64,000 nucleotides of DNA from Macrotis lagotis (lineage: Eukaryota > Chordata > Mammalia > Peramelemorphia > Peramelidae), in contig NC_133665.1 of NCBI RefSeq assembly GCF_037893015.1, positions 22,199,869 through 22,263,868 on the forward strand. Direction: 5' to 3'. Below are positions 1-11,560 of this stretch, piece by piece. The position numbers were made by a program, and so were the translations under genes. Within the stretch, counting starts at the first letter, position 1. Every line of letters starts with the position of its first letter. The notes under the pieces were generated by a model, which saw only the letters and a program-made list of their open reading frames with translations, was not told the origin of the DNA and ran no database searches.

Positions 1-166
1 TTTTTTTTTGTTTTTTAGCTTTTTTTTTTTGGCAAAGCAATGGGGTTAAGTGGCTTGCCCAAGGCCATACAGCTAGGTAATTATTAAGTGTCTGAGGCCG
101 GATTTGAACTCAGGTACTCCTGACTCCTGGGCCAGTACTCTGTCCACTGCACCACCAAGCCGCCCC
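1..166 (-). mobile_element. tRNA-derived marsupial SINE, cut by window edge
   Basis: The T-rich start, then the complement of the SINE tail and body (GGCAAAGCAATGGGGTTAAG, then CACCACCAAGCCGCCCC at the head), show a minus-strand copy. The head is complete at 166; part of the A-tail may lie outside the window. This is the family that recurs about eighteen times here. Known for such SINEs: Pol III transcription from a tRNA-like head and mobilisation by L1. Confidence 0.9.
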
Positions 167-599
167 ATGATTTTCTTCTTTGACACTTAGCAGCCCTGAA
201 GTAGGAATGGAAAAATCAGATTGTGAGAATTGCTTAAAGATGAATATTTACAGATTAGGAATAATAAAAGATTAGGGATCTCAGAAAATAGTTTCTGAAA
301 CATTAGAGTGGCAGGATATATTAGGGAGGTGAGAATGGAGGTTTGTGGATCCAATGTGAGTGAGATGGACTAGGAGAATGTACAATGGGTTAAAGGAATC
401 ACCAGAGCTCAGGCTCAGGTCAAAGAATAACTAGTGTTGAGTGAAAAAAAAAATGAGACAAGTGAAAGAATAGAAGATTGTGGCCAAAAAAGTAGAATTT
501 TAACATTTTGGATATTGGAGGTGGTTCAATTCCAAGAGAAATTATATCTAGTATGTGATCATGCCAATAGGTAGCTGAGATAGGGTGAAGAAACAATGA
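167..599. other. Unassigned AT-rich DNA
   Basis: No open frame of note, no recognisable repeat and no RNA gene. The text is A-rich and could be very old repeat material. Confidence 0.4.
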
Positions 600-770
600 G
601 TTTTAAGTCAGAGAAACAATTCAGATCTACCTTTGATTCTTAGTATTTGTGTGTCTTTGAGAAGTCACTTACCTTCTCTAATCCTGAATTTCCTCTTCTG
701 TAAAATAAGGGAAGGCAGGATTAGATGGCCTCTGAGATAACGCCCAGCTCTAAACCCATCATCCTTGTCT
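600..770 (+). mobile_element. MIR-like SINE fragment
   Basis: Diverged MIR core: a TTTGAGAAGTCACTTACC motif, then CTGTAAAATAAGG and ATTAGATGGCCTCTGAG in the usual MIR order. No flanking duplication is left, as expected for a family this old. Confidence 0.65.
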
Positions 771-844
771 ATAATAAGGTAGTTGAAGTTAAGAAAGCTA
801 AAGAATTGAGAATCATTAGAGATGGTATGGTATAACAAAGTGTA

Positions 845-1010
845 GAGGTTAGTCAGGAAGAATTGTGATTGAGTCCCATCTCCAACATTTACTATTCATA
901 TGCCTCTGGACAAGTTACTGAACTTTTGCTTCCATATCTATAAAAATGAACATAATACCTAGCATTTACTTCACAACTTTGTTGTGAGAATTAAATGAGA
1001 TAATGGATAT
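845..1010 (+). mobile_element. MIR-like SINE fragment
   Basis: MIR-type order of GACAAGTTACTGAAC, a TATAAAAATGAA segment and TTGTTGTGAGAATTAAATGAG. Diverged, with no duplication visible. Confidence 0.65.
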
Positions 1011-1035
1011 TATGGATATAATATATGTATATATG

Positions 1036-1180
1036 AATATATGCCTTGCCACTGGACTCTGATGACTATGGAGGAGAGAAATAAGATTGATGACTTGGCA
1101 CAGCTGTCTCACTTATATCCAATTCACTTACAAGTCAAGTAATATCATTGTACACTTCAAGAACAAAGGATACACAACAG
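1036..1180 (+). mobile_element. 3' part of marsupial SINE with GGACAAACA-type tail
   Basis: The segment from CACTGGACTCTGATGACT through CCAATTCACTTACAAGTCA to a degenerate AAGGATACACAACA tail matches the 3' half of the full copy at 54745-55038. This tail type is distinct from the TTGCAAAAACC tail of the common SINE in the window. 5'-truncated. Confidence 0.6.
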
Positions 1181-1409
1181 TAGGATTTGGGGAATGAGAG
1201 AAAACATGATCTCCAAAGAAGATTTATAAGGTAAGTGTCCTCTTATGGTAGAGCCAAATTTCACTTAAAATAAGGACACAAAAAGGGACATTAGCTAAAA
1301 TGTTCATGGATATAGGGAAATTTGTTGATAATAAGGTGGTGATTTTAGACAGTGTTGGAAGATGCTATAAAGATGGACAAATTATATCAGAGTAGGGTTG
1401 GGGAAAGAG

Positions 1410-1586
1410 AGATGTATTCAGGAGAGTCTGCTTTATATCTACTGAGATGGGAAAGAGCACCAGAGTTGTTGTTAGATACCATGAATTCAAATCTCAGTTT
1501 CATTACTTATTGCATGAGTGACTTTGGGCAAATAACTTGAATTCTTTGGGTTTCCTCATCTGAATAATGAAGAGAACTAGATTCAA
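1410..1586 (+). mobile_element. MIR-like SINE, left part, split by a younger SINE
   Basis: MIR pattern (GTGACTTTGGGCAAATAAC, then TTTCCTCATCTGAATAATGA). It appears to resume at 1741-1785 (TTAAATGATTTTTAAAGTTCC) after the inserted SINE, so the SINE landed inside an older MIR. Confidence 0.6.
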
Positions 1587-1740
1587 TTTTTTTTTTAGTT
1601 TTTTTGCAAGGCACTAGGGTTAAGTGACTTGCCCAAGGTCACACAGCTAGGTAATTTTAAGTAATCTGAGGTTGAATTTGAACTGAGGTCCTCCTGACTC
1701 CAGGGCCAGTGCTCTATCCATTTTGCCACCTAGCTGCTCC
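1587..1740 (-). mobile_element. tRNA-derived marsupial SINE
   Basis: T-run, TTTTTGCAAGGCACTAGGG, then CCACCTAGCTGCTCC at the head. It interrupts the MIR to its left and right. Confidence 0.9.
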
Positions 1741-1789
1741 TGGATTAAATGATTTTTAAAGTTCCTTTCAACTCTGAAACATTAAAACT

Positions 1790-3070
1790 GAAGGCAGAAA
1801 AATTGGGTAACTGGGATTGAGGAGTCAGGACAACACCACATTGAGTGTTGTGGCCATCTTTGTAGACACACTTTAACCAATGAAGAACCCTAGAATTTGA
1901 AAGAGAATTCACTTCAAGCATTACTATTTTTGTATCCCCCTCTGAAGTCTTGTTTCCAGGTATGCTGCTGCTAGTTTCACTTAATTGTGGGAATGAGTTT
2001 TCTGGTTGGAAATAGTGCAATTTTAACTTGTGTAATTTGCATTGATTTCCTTTTACATCACTACCACCATTCCCCAGGAAGTCAGATATCCAGCAGCCTC
2101 ATGTGCCCAGAATAATGCTGAAACCTGAAAGGTGGTTATTGTTGTTGTTTTCTTTAACAGCACCTCTGTTGGCAAAGAAACAGTCCCTGAGCAGCCAATG
2201 GAAATGCAAACAGCTGAGAGGATGTGAAAAGTCATTCCCACTACTCTTATGCTATGATTGGCCAGTCAATAGACCATTAGGAAAGGAATGCTTTCATTTC
2301 TTTCATTTGCCAGGCTATGGCTATTAAAGTGTCAGCTGTTCAGTGTGGAAAGGTAGGGAAAGCCACCGAATACAGATATAAGAAAGAGGAAAAGAGTGAT
2401 AAGAAGAAAAAAAGCAAATAGCAGAGGTAGAAATGACAAGGGAATATTGCAAAGAGTGTAAGTAATAGATGCTCATTAATAGAGAAGAAAGCTACCTTCA
2501 AAAAAAGACAAAAACATTGAATAGTTCCAGGATCTGATGGGGGAAGGGAGACTGGGAATGAACAAATATACTGAGCCACTTAAAGGTGCCCCTAAGGACA
2601 TGTCTATGTCATATATTAGCTTCATATCTATTCTCTTATGTGTTTTTGAAGAGAGGAGATAAATTTGAAACAACCAATAGGAATGTAGGGGGAAGTTGTA
2701 ATGGAAGAACAAAATCAATCCTATTTACTTTAATTATATAAGACATGGCTGTGTTTACATAGTACTATACCGAAACTCTGCCCCTCTCCCCCACCCTAAA
2801 GTAGCACAGATCATCAGTCTCTGGAGACACTCATCTTGCTGCCCTGATAAGGTAAGTCATAATGCAATGTTATATTTTACAAGCACCTTAAGAGGCAGCC
2901 TTGGTATCGTAAATAAAGTGCTGGACAGTTTTAAAAAATCTGAATGCTTCCACCCATTTTCATCAGTCTGAAAATTTTCACTGTTAGATGAGTCACTGAT
3001 TTGCATTGGTGGAGAAATTCAATGTCCATGGAATGACAATTGAAAAAAATACAAGGAAAAGAAAGTCATT
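1790..3070. other. Unassigned DNA without a recognised gene
   Basis: Only short chance frames. Around 2188-2270 there are CCAAT-like words on both strands (AGCCAATGG and GATTGGCCAG), but no TATA or downstream gene accompanies them, so no promoter is called. Nothing else is recognised. Confidence 0.35.
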
Positions 3071-3086
3071 TATAGATTCCATTTTA

Positions 3087-3228
3087 TTTTTATTTTTTTC
3101 TTTTTGCAAGGTAATGGGGTTAAGTGGCTTACCCAAAGTCACACAGTTAGGTAATTATTAAGTATCTGAGATCAGATTTGAACTCAGGACCTCCTGGTGC
3201 TCTATTCACTGTGCCATCTAGCTGCCCT
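3087..3228 (-). mobile_element. tRNA-derived marsupial SINE with target duplication
   Basis: Minus-strand copy from the T-rich tail to the CATCTAGCTGCCC head, with a small internal loss. It is flanked by TATAGATTCCATTTTA (3071-3086) and TATAAATTCCATTTTA (3229-3244), a 16-bp duplication with one mismatch. Confidence 0.9.
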
Positions 3229-3404
3229 TATAAATTCCATTTTAAAAAAAGATTGGGTTAAAGATCTTATTGCCCCTCTTTTATGTTAATTGTAAAGGCA
3301 AAATATTTTACAAGCAAATGCATTTGACTAAGATGTGTGCACAGGTAATATTGGCTTTGCTATTTCAGAATGGAAATGTGACATAAGAGAATTAGAAAGA
3401 CAGT

Positions 3405-3600
3405 TAATTAAAAAAAAATTAAGTCCAAGCTACAGTGGACAAATGATCAAAGAATACAATCAGAAATTTTTCTATAGAAGAAACAGATATTGTTAAAAAA
3501 TTATTTGAGAAATATTCAGTCTTAGAGATGCAACCACAGAGAAGCAAATTAAAACAACTTTGATATATTACCTTACTCCCATCACTCTAAAAAAATTAAA
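3405..3600 (+). mobile_element. L1 ORF2 3'-end fragment
   Basis: The segment ending GCAAATTAAAACAACTTTGA matches the ORF2 C-terminal region also seen at 28480-28600 and 40240-40370. Too decayed to hold a frame. Confidence 0.55.
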
Positions 3601-3639
3601 TATCAACTGTTCCCCTTTAAGAATTTCTATACTTTTCTA

Positions 3640-4950
3640 TGGAATGGATCCAGTCTTGGGGCTGATAGGGTTAGTTTTTTCTTTTGCTCTTTGTTCCCAT
3701 ATGGATTTTTAAAAAAAGTTTATTTCTGTATTTTGTTTTTACATTACATTTTTAGGTTCCTGCCACTCTGAGGTGTCTCTCGCATCAAAGTAAAACCCTT
3801 TAGCAAAACCAAAAATAGTCACTGACCTGTAAGTGCATGCAACATTACACATTTATATTACTTCCCTACCTTAATTTTTTTTTAATGAACAGAAATTTAT
3901 TTTCATTCCTTCACAACCCCATCCCACTGGGAAAAAAGACAGACATTCCTTGTAACAAATATTCATAGTTAAACAAAACCAATTTTCTCATTAGCTATAT
4001 TCAATATTATGTTTGTGTATGTGTGTATGTGTGTATGTATGTATAATTTTGTATCTTAAATTGGGGTCTGCAACAATTTCAGCCTGCCATTTTTTTTATG
4101 CTAGGGACTGAAAATTGATTTTTACAACCTAAAATACAATAAAACTTTACTTTAAACTATAAAAATTTCTTAACTTTCAGGCTGCATAAAAACATAGGCC
4201 AGAAGGATCTGGCCCATGATATGAAGCTTGTCAACCCTGAGCTAAATGTATTGCCTCTCTGTCAGGAGATAGATAGTATGTTTAATCATCTTTTTTTTCC
4301 TGGAATCATCCTCTTTCCAGTGTTGTTGTTATTGTATAAATTGTTCTCTTGGTTCTCATTTCATTCTTCGCCAATTTATAAAAGTTTCTAAAATTGTTCA
4401 TTTTTTATCACATTATGTTATAGTATAAATTTTTCTGTATGTTCTTACCTGTGCATCAGTTTATAATTTTTTTGATGTCTCTTTAAAATCATCTATTTTT
4501 TCATTTCTTATACTGCAATAGTATTCCACAACTTATTCAGTCATTCTTTGATTGCTGAGTATCTTTTTAATTTCCAGTTGGGTTTTTTTTTGCCACTATA
4601 AAAAGAATTTCTATAAATCTTTTTTTTGCACAAAGGACCGTTTTCTATTCTTTGATCTATGAAGCATAGACTTAAGTGATATAACTGGATCAGGTGGCAA
4701 TTCTTAGGCTGTTTATCAGTTGAGGAATAGCTCTTTTTCTTATAATTTTTGAATCAGTTCATTTCTTTATCTTAGAAGAAAGAACTTTATCAGAGAAATT
4801 TGTTACAAAGATTTTTCCTTTCAATTTAATTTTATTGAATTTGTTTGTATAAAGCTTTTAAAATTTTATGTAATCAAATTTCTTTTATCTCCTCTATCCC
4901 TTATTTGGTTATCAGCTTTTATTCTAGTCATTGATATAACAAGTACTTCT
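3640..4950 (-). mobile_element. Old L1 3' fragments, mosaic
   Basis: Several stretches read as the complement of L1 3' regions: the CAATAGTATTCCACAACTTA and TTGCTGAGTATCTTTTTAAT words near 4517-4580 match the complement of the ORF2 end in the better copy at 40680-40760. Order is broken and some pieces are unassigned. A short TGTA/TGTG repeat lies at 4013-4045. Confidence 0.45.
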
Positions 4951-5245
4951 TCCTTGTTTCACTAATTAATTTTTTTATTATGTCAACTTTATGTCTATGT
5001 ATACATGAATGGTAGAGTAGGGGGTATGGTAAGTTTTGACAAGAGCACAGAATTCTAACTCTCTTCCATTATATTTGATTGTTTTCCACTCGAAAACAAT
5101 TTATTTATAAGGACCAAGTTGGAGGGAGAGAATCAGAGGCAGTTAATCAGCGAGTGACCTGGTCTACCATCCTCCTTATTGAGGGATGATTGCAAAAGTT
5201 TGCTAACCTTGCTTACCTGGATTAAATGAAGTCTGCTAAATTAAT

Positions 5246-5465
5246 TATTATGGGAACTAAATGACTCAGTCGATAAAGGAGTCAGAAAGACTCATCTTCA
5301 TGATTTTAAATCTGGCTTCATCTGTGTGACACTGGGCAAGTCATTAAACCATGTATGCCTCAGTTTCCTCATCTGTAAAATGAATTAGAGAAAGGAATGG
5401 CAAACTACTCCAGTTTCTATGCCAAGAAAGCCCCGTGGGACTTAACTGAAACTAGTTGATAAGTG
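5246..5465 (+). mobile_element. MAR1-type SINE
   Basis: SINE body followed by CTGTAAAATGAATTAGAGAA, ATGGCAAACTACTCCAG and CCAAGAAAGCCCCGTGGG, the typical marsupial MAR1 3' part thought to be mobilised by an RTE-class LINE. Moderately diverged; no clear duplication. Confidence 0.75.
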
Positions 5466-5559
5466 AGTCAATCAGTGGTCAAACATGAAGTCACTTCTAG
5501 CAATAGAATCTCTCATGTAGGTGTTGGATGATGCTTTCAGTATTGCTATGGCTTTAAAG

Positions 5560-6120
5560 ATTTAATTTGGAATTCTGTCCAAAGTCAACTCTCCAGAAGA
5601 GTACAGAGAAAATCTTGCCCTGGTGCAATGTTTCTTTTCTTCTTGAAGGTAATGAATTTGTTGGCTTTGGAGTGAGTAGCATCTTAGCACATATTCTTAC
5701 AGCAGTGAGGAATGTGCTTTTCTCCCTCATAAACATTCTGAGGCAGACAAAAGAGGGAGTACAGACTGACAGGGAGCCAGCTGCCTGTGGTCCTTTGTTA
5801 ATAAAACAGAAATCCTGGATAAAGTTTTGAATAGTGCTGACAAGTCAGAGGACATTGATGATAGCAGCAAAGAATAAAAGGAGATTTTTCTTGAGGATGA
5901 GGAACTCACTTGGGAGAAAGTTGATTTGGCCTTTGATTCAATAATTAATTTTGCAGAAAGGCATCCGTGTTATGCTACTCAGAAGGTCGTGCAGCTGTAC
6001 AACCTTTGCTTAATCTTCATGAGAAAGATGCAAATGACCAACAACCAACAGACGTCAGGGGCTTTTTCAAGAAAGAAGGCTTCCCAAGTGTTCTGGGGTC
6101 ATTACCCATGAAGCCCTATG
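5560..6120 (+). pseudogene. Decayed coding-like segment, unknown; possibly transposase-derived
   Basis: Two linked stretches keep protein-like composition: an 87-residue frame at 5567-5830, and 5845-6120 read with small frame changes. The latter gives an acidic run, then LTWEKVDLAFDSIINFAERH, a hydrophobic helix, and DVRGFFKKEG in a shifted frame. The acidic stretch, helical segment and terminal FFKK-like motif resemble the C-terminal end of pogo/Tigger or CENP-B/jerky-type proteins, but I see no catalytic DDE region. Stops and shifts exclude a working gene. It could instead be chance or another retrocopy; the family assignment is inference. Confidence 0.3.
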
Positions 6121-6149
6121 ATCCATACCATCTGCTTTGAGAGTTATTG

Positions 6150-6335
6150 GCTAAGACATAGAATTGTAGAATTTGAACTGAAAGATCCCTTTCATTTTAG
6201 ATGTGGAGAATCTGAAGCCCAAGAGGTTTCCCCTAAATCATAGAACTGATCAGAAGCTGACCAAAAAGCAGAATAGGTTTCCAGTTTAGTATTCTTCCCA
6301 TTCTACTACCCTCTCCCTAAATACTGGTATTTCTG
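6150..6335 (-). mobile_element. MIR-like SINE fragment
   Basis: Complement-type MIR pattern: AGAATTTGAACTGAAAGATC, then AATCTGAAGCCCAAGAGG and TTAGTATTCTTCCCATTCTA. Strongly diverged. Confidence 0.5.
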
Positions 6336-6659
6336 ATGATGATTCTGAATCAAGAAAAGAAGAGGTACAATTACATTTGGCAAACTCTACTTAAGAAGGC
6401 AAGGAAGTATGTAATTATTTTAGAAAATTTTCAATAAAAATTCATGTTTTTTTTTAAAGGGTTAGTTAATGACTTTTTAAAAGAATTAAGCTTTACAATG
6501 TAAAGACCAACAGACTGCTTTCTGTGGTGGGGAGGGCATCAAGATTAGGGAGAACATTGTAAAATTCAAAATAAATAAATTAAATTAAAAAGAATTAAGT
6601 TTTAATCACCTGGAAAACTCACTTATCCATAAGTGAATTCACTTATCCCTGTTTATGAA

Positions 6660-6808
6660 TTTCTTGGGATTTTAAAGATGAAAGTAGTTCTCAAGATAAT
6701 CTTATCCAACTCCTTTGTTTTACAGTGAGTAAAATGAGGCCAGAGGAGTTGACTTGTCCAAAGTCACAGGCAAAAGTACCAGAACCATATTCAAAACTAG
6801 GTCCTCTT
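6660..6808 (-). mobile_element. MIR-like SINE, part one
   Basis: Complement MIR text (TTACAGTGAGTAAAATGAGG, GACTTGTCCAAAGTCACAGG) ending where a younger SINE interrupts it. The remainder continues after 6974. Confidence 0.6.
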
Positions 6809-6973
6809 TTTTTTTAGGTTTTTTTTTTTTTTTTTGCAAGGCAAATGGGGTTAAGTGGCTTGCCCAAGGTTACACAGATAGGTAATTATTAAGTGTCTGA
6901 GACTGGATTTGAACTAAGGTACTCCTGACTCCAAGACCAGTGCTTTATCCACTACGCCACCTAGCTGCCTCCT
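6809..6973 (-). mobile_element. tRNA-derived marsupial SINE with target duplication
   Basis: Near full-length minus copy (TTTTTGCAAGGCAAATGGGG to CCACCTAGCTGCC). Flanked by AAAACTAGGTCCTCTT (6793-6808) and AAAACTAAGTCCTCTT (6974-6989), a 16-bp duplication with one mismatch. Confidence 0.93.
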
Positions 6974-6999
6974 AAAACTAAGTCCTCTTAATTCAATTC

Positions 7000-7960
7000 C
7001 AGTGAAATATATCAAATGGTTCTTTAAGATCTATAAAGTTTCATATTTAAAAGGATCTTTTTGCCACTTCAATAATGTGCCCATTTTCAGAACAAGTTCA
7101 TGTATATCTGACTGAGCTAGGTAACCTGTAACCCACAAAAGAACTCATTCTTATTAAGATTAAAATACTGAATTCTAGGACCTCTAGAATTCCATTACTA
7201 GTATGCAATGACAGGAGAAAGAAAAGTGTGAAACTTCTATCTTTCCTTGGTATAAGGAACAAATTTACCTCCATATCCCAGAGAGAGAAAAATAGCAGGT
7301 TAGCTACTGGTTTAGGGAAGGGAGGATCCTTTAATCAGTTTTTTAGCAGCAGTGCTAATTTGAACCTTCAAATTCAACAAAGTAATCTGTTCCAGTTCTC
7401 ATACTTGATGGAGAATTGTTTTCTTGTGTTTGCAACCTGAATATTTGTACTATTTCATACCCACAGGGGCTATGAATTGCTCTACATTTATCTCTGACTT
7501 TAGTTTTCTACTTGCTTTAGTAGAAATTTAGCTTAACCATGTTTCCTGAGAGGAGTGAGGAATAATGCACAAAAATACCTGTTTCAAGTGAAATTGAGGA
7601 TCAAATTTTAATTGAACTTGACAGCCATTGTTTGACCAGTTCTGACCATCAGACATTCTGGTTTCTATGAGCTTTGTGAAATAGATTTATACTAAAGAAC
7701 CTAGGGCTGGATGGCTAAATGTTTGCAACAAACCAACAGGTAAATCTGTGGCTAATTTGGCTCTTCTATGAACAGAATGTATATATTTGGAAAACTTTTC
7801 ATACCTTGATGCCCATGGTAGTATCCCTTTTGGAAACAAACTGAGTATCTAAAGGAATTTGCTGATGACTTCTAGAGAGCAAGAATTATGAAGCTGGTAA
7901 CACACTCCCAACCTTTGGAGGGACTTGTCTGTGTTCTGAAAGAAATGAAAGCTTAAAAAA
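7000..7960. other. Unassigned AT-rich DNA
   Basis: No recognised repeat or gene. The 70-residue frame at 7228-7440 has no motif I recognise and is probably chance. Confidence 0.4.
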
Positions 7961-8079
7961 TTCATTAATGTATTGGTCTATTATATTTATTTATAAGGAT
8001 ATCTCTAACAGATCAAATATTTGATTTCATTTTAAATTATTTTTTAAAAGGGAATCTTTGAAATAGTAAATAACTATTA

Positions 8080-8470
8080 ACAAAAATTTTCCATAAATTA
8101 AGAGATGGCTAAAAAAGTGTTATATCAATGTAATGGAATATTATGCCATAAGAGACAATGTATATGAAGAATTTGGGGAAGCATGGGAAGATTCATGTAA
8201 GTTTATACAAAATGAAGTAAATAGAACCTTGAAAATAATATACATGATTACAACAATGTAAATAATAAAAACAACAAGACAGAATGTAATATATGATTTT
8301 GTTATCAAACTTGACTCTGAAGAAGAAATAGGGAAAAAAGGTACCTCCCCTTCCCTTCTTCAAAGATGTAGGTGGATGGGAAGAGATAAGAGAGACAGTG
8401 AACATAAAGTGTTGCATATATTGCCAGATTCTGTTGATGTATAGGTTAACTTTATTCAACTGTCCTTCTT
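8080..8470 (+). mobile_element. Old L1 3'-end fragment
   Basis: Words such as TGTAATGGAATATTATGCCA and GAAGTAAATAGAACCTTG match the ORF2 end and 3'UTR of marsupial L1 (compare 40720-40830). Heavily diverged. Confidence 0.55.
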
Positions 8471-8574
8471 ATAAAAGGATGGATTTTTTTTTTAATTAAG
8501 GAATAGAGTTAATAGACATAAGAACTGAAGAGGATTTTGTAGGTTTCTCAGAGATCATCTGGATAGCATCAGAG

Positions 8575-8745
8575 AGGCAAGAGGCACTAGATTTGGAGTC
8601 AGAAGACTTGAGTTTGAATCTTGGTTCTGATACTTGCTTATCTCTGTGATATTCAACAAGAGCCTACACTTTTCTGGGCCTCATTTGACTAATCTATAAA
8701 TTGAAGAGTTTAAAGTAGATGATCCCCCTTCTTGCTTTACTTTCT
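8575..8745 (+). mobile_element. MIR-like SINE fragment
   Basis: GATTTGGAGTCAGAAGACTT, then GGGCCTCATTTGACTAATCT, the standard MIR order. Confidence 0.7.
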
Positions 8746-9106
8746 ACAAACATCAGATGAAGAAACTGTGAAGTCTAGAGAGTGAAGATATCTTACAGTC
8801 TCCTGCCTTGTCCTGGCAGTTCCTCCCTGTTATCTTTTTTTTTAAAGTTATATCATGTAGCTTATAGACCTCAATTATTTAACAAATACCAATTCCTCAA
8901 ATTTTAGCAAATTCTAGTTATTTTCTTTTCTCCTTCATTTTAGTCCTCCTTTCAGAATTATGAAGTCATTTTTGCTTGTACCTTTTTTCCCCATTGTTCT
9001 CTTCCCTCTTAATCCTCCTCCCCCATCCTTATTGGTCTCCTAATCAAATGTATATGTGTCCTTATCTGTATTTGGTATCCTTATCTGATGTATTTCTACA
9101 CCAGTG

Positions 9107-9108
<2 letters not shown>

Positions 9109-9154
<46 letters not shown>
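9109..9154. repeat. (TC)n microsatellite
   Basis: About 22 TC units in a row, in the pyrimidine-rich spacer of the old L1. Confidence 0.95.
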
Positions 9155-9156
<2 letters not shown>

Positions 9157-10246
9157 CGTGTGTTAGATAAAGTGAAGTCTGCTTGATACTTGCTTCCTCT
9201 GGCTTCTCCCTCCATAGTCTTTTCATGAATTTTAATTATAAGAAATAGCACCTTCTTTTTCCTTTTCCTCTTCTCTCACTCTCATCTACTATATTCCTTT
9301 TATTTACCCATCTCTTTCTCCTTTTCCAATCATCAGAGTAGAACTAATTCCTCTAATTCCTTTGTTTTCCGTTTTAACTCCCTTGATATCTGTGAAAACA
9401 TTCATGTTCCAAAGGGATGCTTATTTCCTCTCCCACTGAATCATCAGTACCTTCTTCATTCAAGTACTTCCTAATTCAAAGAGAGCTACCTTTCTAGTAT
9501 TATCTGCACTTTTATATTTGTATTTTAAAGTGACTCTTTAGCTTTGGGCTTCTCATTAACACATTAATCTTCTATCCCATTTAAGATCCATTTTTCTCCC
9601 TGTAAGATAATATTTAGCTTTGAGGAGGAAATTATTCTTAATTGCACAATTATATCTTTTGCCTTTTAGATTTTATTAGAAGCTGTCAAGTATTGTGTGT
9701 TGTGCTTTTTGACAATTCATTTTTTACCTGAATATTTGCTTTGTTTTCCTCTTCTTTGAAGTAGGAGTTCTGGTTGAACTTTAGTTTTGACATTACTGGG
9801 ACTTTTCATTTTGGGGTTTACTTTAAGGAAATGATCAGTGGATTTGCCCTCCACCTTCATTATGTTTTCTGATTCTAATAGATTTTGGCAGTTTTCATTT
9901 TTATTTTTTGAAATAAAATATCCAGGAATTTTTTTAGATCATAGTTTAAAGGGAGTACAATGATTCTTAGATATCTCTCTTTGATCTATTCTCCAGGTCA
10001 GTTGTTCTGATCATCAGATAACTTCACGTTCTTCTTTTTTTTTAAAAATCTTTTTTTTTGTTCTATTTCTTCATGTCATATAGAGTTAAGAATTTCTGTT
10101 TAGTTTTTGTTCTAATTTTCCAAGAAGTACCTTATTTGAGTAAAGCTTACTACTTTCTTTTCTAAGCTATTTATTCTGCTAATTCTTTCCTCAAATTTTA
10201 TTTCATTTCTTGCTTCTTTTCTTCCAGGTATTCATATAGTACTTTT

Positions 10247-10394
10247 TTTAGGCTTTTGTAAGGCAAATGGGCTTAAGTGGCTTGCCCAAGACCACACAGC
10301 AAGGTAATTATTAAGTGTCTGAGGCTGGATTTGAACTCAGGTACTCCTGATTCCACGGCCTGTGCTCTATCCACTGTGCTACCTAGCTGCCCCC
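10247..10394 (-). mobile_element. tRNA-derived marsupial SINE with target duplication
   Basis: Minus copy inside the old L1, ending at the head with CTACCTAGCTGCC. Flanks CATATAGTACTTTT (10233-10246) and CATATAGTCCTTTT (10395-10408) form a 14-bp duplication with one mismatch. Confidence 0.93.
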
Positions 10395-10649
10395 CATATA
10401 GTCCTTTTGTGAAATAATTATTTTTTCTTTTGAGTCTCTGAGTTTGTTATTCTGCTTTCAAAATAACTTATAGAGTTACTCTCCTTTTTGACAATTTCTG
10501 TATCTACAATTGTTTTATATGCTAATTGGTTTTTCTTTTGACTTATACATACCTTCAACTTTAGTTCCTGAATTGGCACTGAAATTGCTAGTGACCCCAC
10601 TTTTTATTGCCTTTGGGTTTTTAGCCAAAAAATGGCAGTCCTTTGGTAC

Positions 10650-11560
10650 AAGTATATATAATATTTTTCACATTGATTTTCTTGATCCTTAATTTAGTAT
10701 GAATTTCAGGTTTTTTTAATTAGAGTGATCAGCCCTGCTTGGACTTGTCCTAGGTCTCCTGCATTTCTTTGCTAACTTCTACATGCCATGGAGTCTCAAT
10801 CTTTGAGGTGCAGAGTACTGGATCTTCAGAGAAAGTGCTAGGGATTTGGATGCCTGGGCTACTCTTATCTGAGTGTTGCTCCATTGCATTGGTCAGTACT
10901 ACTCCCTTAAGGTTCCTGCTTTGAATTTTTGAGAGCCCTAGGAATTTCTTACTACTTTGGGACTTTCTGGAGAAGCCCTCCACTCTTTCTGTCTCTAAAT
11001 ACAAAACACTGCTGTATTTTCATGTCTCTCCTTTCTCTGGTTGCACTGGGAAGCTATCAACTTAATTGCCTATGATGGTGCTGGCTTTGCTAGGGATCTA
11101 TTTCCCATTGCCCTTGAACTTCTAGCTAATGTTTTGTGCAGTTCTGAAGTAGAAGTCATTTACTATGTTTTCTCATTGATTTTCTTGATCTTTATTTGAC
11201 CTAGTATGAATTTTAGGTTTTTTTTTCCCTGGAATAATATATGAAAGCTGGGTAGTCTGTCTCCTTTCAGAAAGCTGCCTGGGTTGGAAGTCTGGACTGT
11301 GACTGGACACAGTCTGGACTGTGATTTCATTAGCATAAGGCACTCTTGTGAGGAAGCTGTTTCCTAACTGTTTACATTTCTATAATGGAAGTATTTTGTC
11401 TCCAGAGTAGTTCTTTGCATTATACCAATCTACCTCCAGAAATAGAGGTTTCTTGTACTCACCTCTACCTCTCAGGCTAAGGTCTTTTGAATCTTTGAAG
11501 TTTAGAGTATTGTATCTTCAGACAGAGGACTAAGGACAATGTAGGAGTTTCTGAAAACAT
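10650..11560 (-). repeat. Imperfect tandem repeat in L1 5' region
   Basis: CATTGATTTTCTTGATC followed by TAGTATGAATTT and a T-run occurs at 10671 and again at 11174. A second shared block (CAGAGTACTGGATCTTCAGA at 10811, TTAGAGTATTGTATCTTCAG near 11502) follows each. Offsets are about 500 and 690 bp, so the two units differ by indels. This looks like tandem 5' monomers of an L1 but was judged only by eye. Confidence 0.4.

Noticed and set aside
2180-2330. Promoter with CCAAT boxes
   Set aside because: Two CCAAT-like words are present but no TATA, GC-rich context or downstream gene supports a promoter.
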